Assembly: GCF_000686665.1 (NCBI RefSeq)
Contig: NZ_KK365998.1
Location: 1-32,307, forward strand
Reading direction: 5' to 3'
Source of the DNA: Thomasclavelia saccharogumia DSM 17460
GTDB taxonomy: Bacteria > Bacillota_I > Bacilli_A > Erysipelotrichales > Coprobacillaceae
Length of the DNA stretch: 32,307 nucleotides
In this document: positions 32,263-32,307 of the stretch, piece after piece
Numbering within the stretch: position 1 is the stretch's first letter
Layout of the letters: the number at the start of each line of letters is the position of its first letter
Made by a program: the position numbers and the translations under genes
The notes under the pieces: generated by a model
Database searches by the model: none
The model's input: the letters and a program-made list of their open reading frames with translations, nothing else
What the model was told of the DNA's origin: nothing

Positions 32263-32307
32263 TACTATCTAAATAACAGATGAAGTCGTTATTCATTTAT
32301 GCTTTTA
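32263..32307. other. Short tail after csn2, possible CRISPR leader start
   Basis: The last 45 bases after the csn2 stop contain no gene. In type II-A loci the leader and repeat-spacer array usually follow csn2, so the array is probably just outside this window. No repeat copy matching the tracrRNA anti-repeat is visible here. Confidence 0.3.

Noticed and set aside
32263-32307. CRISPR array at the right edge
   Set aside because: No repeated unit or anti-repeat match is seen in the remaining 45 bases. The array, if present, lies outside.

Overview
The window is AT-rich DNA from a low-GC Gram-positive bacterium. Evidence is strong AGGAGG-type ribosome-binding sites, sigma-A-like TTGACA/TATAAT promoters, a lipobox lipoprotein, and Firmicutes-type families (AzgA purine permease, PepF, ArpU-like regulator, type II-A CRISPR-Cas). 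The mix suggests Erysipelotrichia (Coprobacillus/Thomasclavelia-like gut bacteria); that placement is inference. No rRNA, tRNA, transposase or integrase gene is visible.

Layout. (1) 1-2110: a GNAT acetyltransferase, a decayed ORF and two unrecognised small proteins. (2) 2130-9480: housekeeping and metabolic genes: a cyclophilin lipoprotein (minus strand), a pyridoxal/pyridoxamine kinase followed by a TatD-associated-type radical SAM protein, a tyrosine phosphatase, an ArpU-like regulator, a purine permease, a secreted protein with a one-helix membrane peptide, TspO, exonuclease III and a 31-aa membrane peptide. (3) 9486-19171: mostly minus strand: an NSS transporter, a MarR-TauE/SafE operon with a clear operator and promoter, a YtcJ-like amidohydrolase, a three-gene group of a CoA-binding protein and two uncharacterised proteins, a lone plus-strand macrodomain protein, and oligoendopeptidase F.

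(4) 19231-26150 is a defence-type segment. It holds a PLD-nuclease/DEAD-like helicase/DUF3427-type protein, diverging from a restriction-modification group: Vsr mismatch endonuclease, a restriction-endonuclease-like gene, a winged-helix regulator and a C5-cytosine methyltransferase overlapping it. The nuclease-like gene is split by a short pentanucleotide repeat. Losing one 5-bp unit would restore a single reading frame of about 541 codons, so the locus may be phase-variable and is currently off or split. Decayed gene pieces follow the methyltransferase.

(5) 26290-32262 is a type II-A CRISPR-Cas operon, cas9-cas1-cas2-csn2, with every junction overlapping. A tracrRNA can be read on the minus strand just upstream of cas9: an anti-repeat, four hairpins and a U-rich end. 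Its likely promoter lies inside the cas9 ribosome-binding region. The CRISPR array is not in the window and probably lies just past the right edge.

The points most worth a second look are the pentanucleotide switch in the nuclease gene, the antisense tracrRNA whose promoter overlaps the cas9 translation start, the small peptide facing the NSS transporter, and the uncharacterised pair at 14293-16790.
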